The notes below the pieces were generated by a model, which saw only the letters and a list, made by a program, of their open reading frames with translations, made no database searches and was not told the origin of the DNA. A stretch of DNA of 26,657 nt, from contig NZ_CAJTYX010000041.1 in NCBI RefSeq assembly GCF_910583865.1, forward strand, positions 1-26,657, in the 5' to 3' direction. The position numbers were made by a program, and so were the translations under genes. Below, piece after piece: positions 24,909 through 26,657 of this stretch. Within the stretch, counting starts at the first letter, position 1, and each line of letters opens with the position of its first letter. The DNA is from an uncultured Muribaculum sp. (GTDB lineage: Bacteria; Bacteroidota; Bacteroidia; Bacteroidales; Muribaculaceae).

Positions 24909-25430
24909 TCACTTTCCCATATCACAATTTTTAAAGTGCAAGGCAATGGAGTCTTTCTCGCAACGGACGATGAACTCGGCGCTGTCAGTGAATGACAGAA
25001 TATGGTGACGTATTATTTCATCCGCATCGTTCATTTCTGCCGGAAAATCCTTTGTGATGATATAGTATTTACGTATATGCGTCTGATAATTGTCGGTGCG
25101 GGCAATTATATGCCGGTCATCAAACCGAGCGTCAACAACATATTCAGCACGTCGCCCGAGGCTGTCGTACCATTGAGACATCTCAGGCACCAGATTATCC
25201 CCGGTTAAGCACACACGACCATCCATGTTCCGACCTCCAAGAACGATAAATCGCCCATGACCGTCATTTTCCAGCATATAGACATTATGCCCAAGATTGT
25301 ATGACCCATGAAGTTCCGGACACGCCCGGACCGAGACATACATGAAGCCGACAAATCTAAGCTGAATATCGATTATCCCGAAAATGACAATAAATATGAC
25401 AGTAAATACTAATCTGAAAAATTTATCCAT
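24909..25430 (-). CDS. Membrane-anchored protein of unknown function
   Basis: A 173-residue protein starting at the ATG at 25430; an upstream extension of 47 codons is rejected because it would place the membrane helix internally and overlap the previous gene. Residues 5-24 (FRLVFTVIFIVIFGIIDIQL) form one N-terminal helix, either an uncleaved anchor or a signal peptide. The soluble part has HGSYNLGHNVYMLENDG, EYVVDARFDDRHIIARTDN and RKYYIITKDF, a pattern I associate loosely with the DUF3997 group of small exported proteins; treat this as a weak hint. The gene is AT-rich with codon use unlike gltX beside it. It is the last of three small genes that follow the RHS fragment and could be an immunity-type or other accessory protein. 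Confidence 0.65.
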   Translation of the reverse strand: MDKFFRLVFTVIFIVIFGIIDIQLRFVGFMYVSVRACPELHGSYNLGHNVYMLENDGHGRFIVLGGRNMDGRVCLTGDNLVPEMSQWYDSLGRRAEYVVDARFDDRHIIARTDNYQTHIRKYYIITKDFPAEMNDADEIIRHHILSFTDSAEFIVRCEKDSIALHFKNCDMGK

Positions 25431-25461
25431 AATGATAGTCTCGCCACAGGCACTTGTGGAA

Positions 25462-25893
25462 TTAGCGCATGTATCCATATATCGGCTTGTCTGAATCTGA
25501 ATTCGATTCAAATACAAGATATAAATAAGTGTCTGTCTTATAGGATAGGAACCACCAACAACGATGTACAAATACGGAATCTCGATCGAGAGTCAGAGGA
25601 TACAGGTCATAATCTGGAAGAGCTGTTTTTATATTCATACCTTTAATTACCGTATCATCAAATTCATATACGGGAGAACCGTATTTTTCAACAACTTCTT
25701 CATATGTCATACCCTTTTCCCCCAATCTGTCAAAATTGTCCTTGGGGTCAATCCAATCATATCTGCTTCTGTATTTCTCAATATCAGACATCCCATTTTC
25801 TGCTTTGGGGCTACATCCACATAATGACACAATTATAATTAGCAGAATGACATGATTAACCAGATTATCATGGCATCCACCTAGTTTGCGCAT
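25462..25893 (-). CDS. Small lipoprotein, paralogue of upstream gene
   Basis: A 144-residue predicted lipoprotein. The hydrophobic stretch VILLIIIVSLCGC ends in a lipobox (LCGC, C27). The mature part includes GMTYEEVVEKYGSPVYEFDD and, near the C-terminus, WWFLSYKTDTYLYLVFESN...KPIYGYMR. The protein encoded just upstream has the same two landmarks (EEVMEKYG and KAIYGY after a GWW segment), so the two are diverged paralogues. The arrangement 'G-x-x-x-EEV-x-x-x-YG-x-P' plus a late beta strand resembles small BamE-like outer-membrane lipoproteins, as an inference only. The ATG at 25893 overlaps the upstream gene by 26 bases; an ATG at 25911 is also possible. AT-rich. Confidence 0.65.
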   Translation of the reverse strand: MRKLGGCHDNLVNHVILLIIIVSLCGCSPKAENGMSDIEKYRSRYDWIDPKDNFDRLGEKGMTYEEVVEKYGSPVYEFDDTVIKGMNIKTALPDYDLYPLTLDRDSVFVHRCWWFLSYKTDTYLYLVFESNSDSDKPIYGYMR

Positions 25894-26353
25894 AATCGAA
25901 TTGATATCCATAGATAGCTTTGCTTTTATTACCGTCCGTTTCAAAATATACTGTGAGTTTAATATCTGCCGTACTGTCGCCCGGAATGTCCCACCACCCT
26001 TGCATTATAGGCATAACCGGTATACTCTTAGAAATAGGGTATATTTCCGGCCAACCGCCATATCCAATACCATTGTGTAACGTGTCATATTCCAATATAG
26101 TATATTTACCATATTTTTCCATTACTTCTTCAATGCTCTTACCGTCAATGTCAAGGCCATAATATAAGATTGAGTCCTGAGGATAGGTCGTCAGGGAATC
26201 CCCCATTCCTCTCCATCCCAAACTCAAAAAAACCATACCGGGATAAATATCAGATCCATATACAATGTCAGTCCTCCTTTGTCGATTGAAGCACACTAAA
26301 ACCCAAACCAAGACGACTATTATAATGATGGATATCGTTACTCTTTTTTTCAT
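25868..26353 (-). CDS. Small membrane-anchored protein, paralogue of downstream lipoprotein
   Basis: A 161-residue protein starting at the ATG at 26353 (MKKRVTIS), 34 bases after the RHS stop. Residues 5-21 (VTISIIIIVVLVWVLVC) form a membrane helix; C21 lacks a good lipobox, so an uncleaved anchor is likelier. The exported part has DGKSIEEVMEKYGKYTILEYD, GWWDIPGDSTADIKLTVYFETDGNKSKAIYGYQFD. The EEVxEKYG and IYGY landmarks are shared with the next gene. The position directly after an RHS C-terminus is where immunity genes lie in polymorphic-toxin loci, but no immunity family is recognised. AT-rich, in contrast to the GC-rich YD-repeat region immediately upstream. Confidence 0.65.
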   Translation of the reverse strand: MKKRVTISIIIIVVLVWVLVCFNRQRRTDIVYGSDIYPGMVFLSLGWRGMGDSLTTYPQDSILYYGLDIDGKSIEEVMEKYGKYTILEYDTLHNGIGYGGWPEIYPISKSIPVMPIMQGWWDIPGDSTADIKLTVYFETDGNKSKAIYGYQFDYAQTRWMP

Positions 26354-26387
26354 TGCACTACCTAACCTTAAAATCCATATTATCTGA

Positions 26388-26657
26388 CTAATGACGCATC
26401 CGATAGGCCTCATTTATGGTTCGTTTGTAACTCCATATATCAAGAATGTAGTCCACCGCACGTCCGGTGGAGTATTGCGCCACAGAGGGGTTGCCGAAGC
26501 GGTCGTAAGTGAAGCTCTCGCCGCGAAGGCCGTCCTCGACGAGACGCCCGGCGGCATCGTAGTTGAAGCCAACGGTCTTGCCCTCCTTCAGGGCGCCTAT
26601 GACGGAGTTGTCCATCGTCGACACCGTGGCCGCGTTCGGGGCTACAGTCGCAGACAG
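26388..26657 (-). CDS. RHS/YD-repeat protein, C-terminal fragment (5' end outside window)
   Basis: The last 89 residues of a larger minus-strand protein whose beginning lies beyond the right edge; the frame is open to base 26657. It contains two YD repeats, VGFNYDAAGRLVEDGLRG and SFTYDRFGNPSVAQYSTG, as in secreted RHS proteins that wrap a shell round a C-terminal toxin. Instead of the usual long core and toxin domain the protein ends about 23 residues after the last repeat (AVDYILDIWSYKRTINEAYRMRH). Base composition changes from GC-rich to AT-rich at about 26450, exactly where the YD pattern stops. A truncated, displaced or inactive tip is likely; an orphan fragment left by recombination is an alternative. 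Confidence 0.75.
   Translation of the reverse strand: MSATVAPNAATVSTMDNSVIGALKEGKTVGFNYDAAGRLVEDGLRGESFTYDRFGNPSVAQYSTGRAVDYILDIWSYKRTINEAYRMRH

Larger units (their letters stand above)
24880..26450. other. AT-rich island
   Basis: From just upstream of gltX to the end of the YD repeats the sequence is visibly AT-richer than the rest of the window, and its three genes use A/T-ending codons where neighbouring genes use C/G-ending ones. The right boundary falls inside the RHS reading frame. This suggests acquisition of the tip and downstream genes by transfer or recombination. No integrase, insertion sequence or direct repeats were seen at the edges. Confidence 0.6.

Overview
The window looks like a chromosomal segment of a GC-rich member of the Bacteroidales, most likely a Muribaculaceae-type gut bacterium. 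The support is: several promoters with the Bacteroidetes -7 motif TAnnTTTG, two of them with an upstream TTTG 19-20 bases away; a lipoprotein glycoside hydrolase family 92 (GH92) mannosidase; a PorE-like TPR/propeller/OmpA lipoprotein; a type IX-like C-terminal sorting tail; and a four-helix-bundle 'suffix' protein. The species assignment is inference. No rRNA, tRNA or CRISPR was found.

Layout. 1-3663 (minus strand): pfkA followed by a HAD/Cof phosphatase, and the replicative helicase dnaB. dnaB and the plus-strand GH92 gene diverge from a compact two-promoter region. 3769-8722 (plus): GH92 mannosidase, ferritin with a canonical promoter and a strong 3' hairpin, then the PorE-like lipoprotein. 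8731-9704: a four-helix-bundle gene framed on both sides by about 200-base arrays with a strict 9-base period, purine-rich in the first half and complementary pyrimidine-rich in the second. 9705-10242: a gene-free stretch with a textbook Bacteroidetes promoter, a 100-base terminator-ended RNA candidate, and a second element in which a 14-bp stem competes with a terminator stem. 10243-15405 (plus): a three-gene secreted cassette, namely a beta-helix-like protein, a 1145-residue multidomain protein ending in a type I dockerin, and a small cohesin-like protein with a type IX-like tail. A terminator closes it.

15504-24827 (minus): gltX, kdtA (TAATG coupling), a YfhO-like membrane protein, an overlapping methyltransferase-like gene and xerD form a probable housekeeping/envelope operon, followed by a secreted heparinase II/III-family lyase. 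24909-26657 (minus) is an AT-rich island: the C-terminal end of an RHS/YD-repeat protein runs off the right edge, followed by two mutually paralogous small envelope proteins and a third membrane-anchored protein. This layout resembles the variable tip and immunity end of a polymorphic-toxin locus.

The parts most worth following are the 9-base palindromic arrays around the four-helix-bundle gene, the two RNA candidates beside them, the dockerin/cohesin-like pair, and the truncated RHS tip with its paralogous downstream genes.
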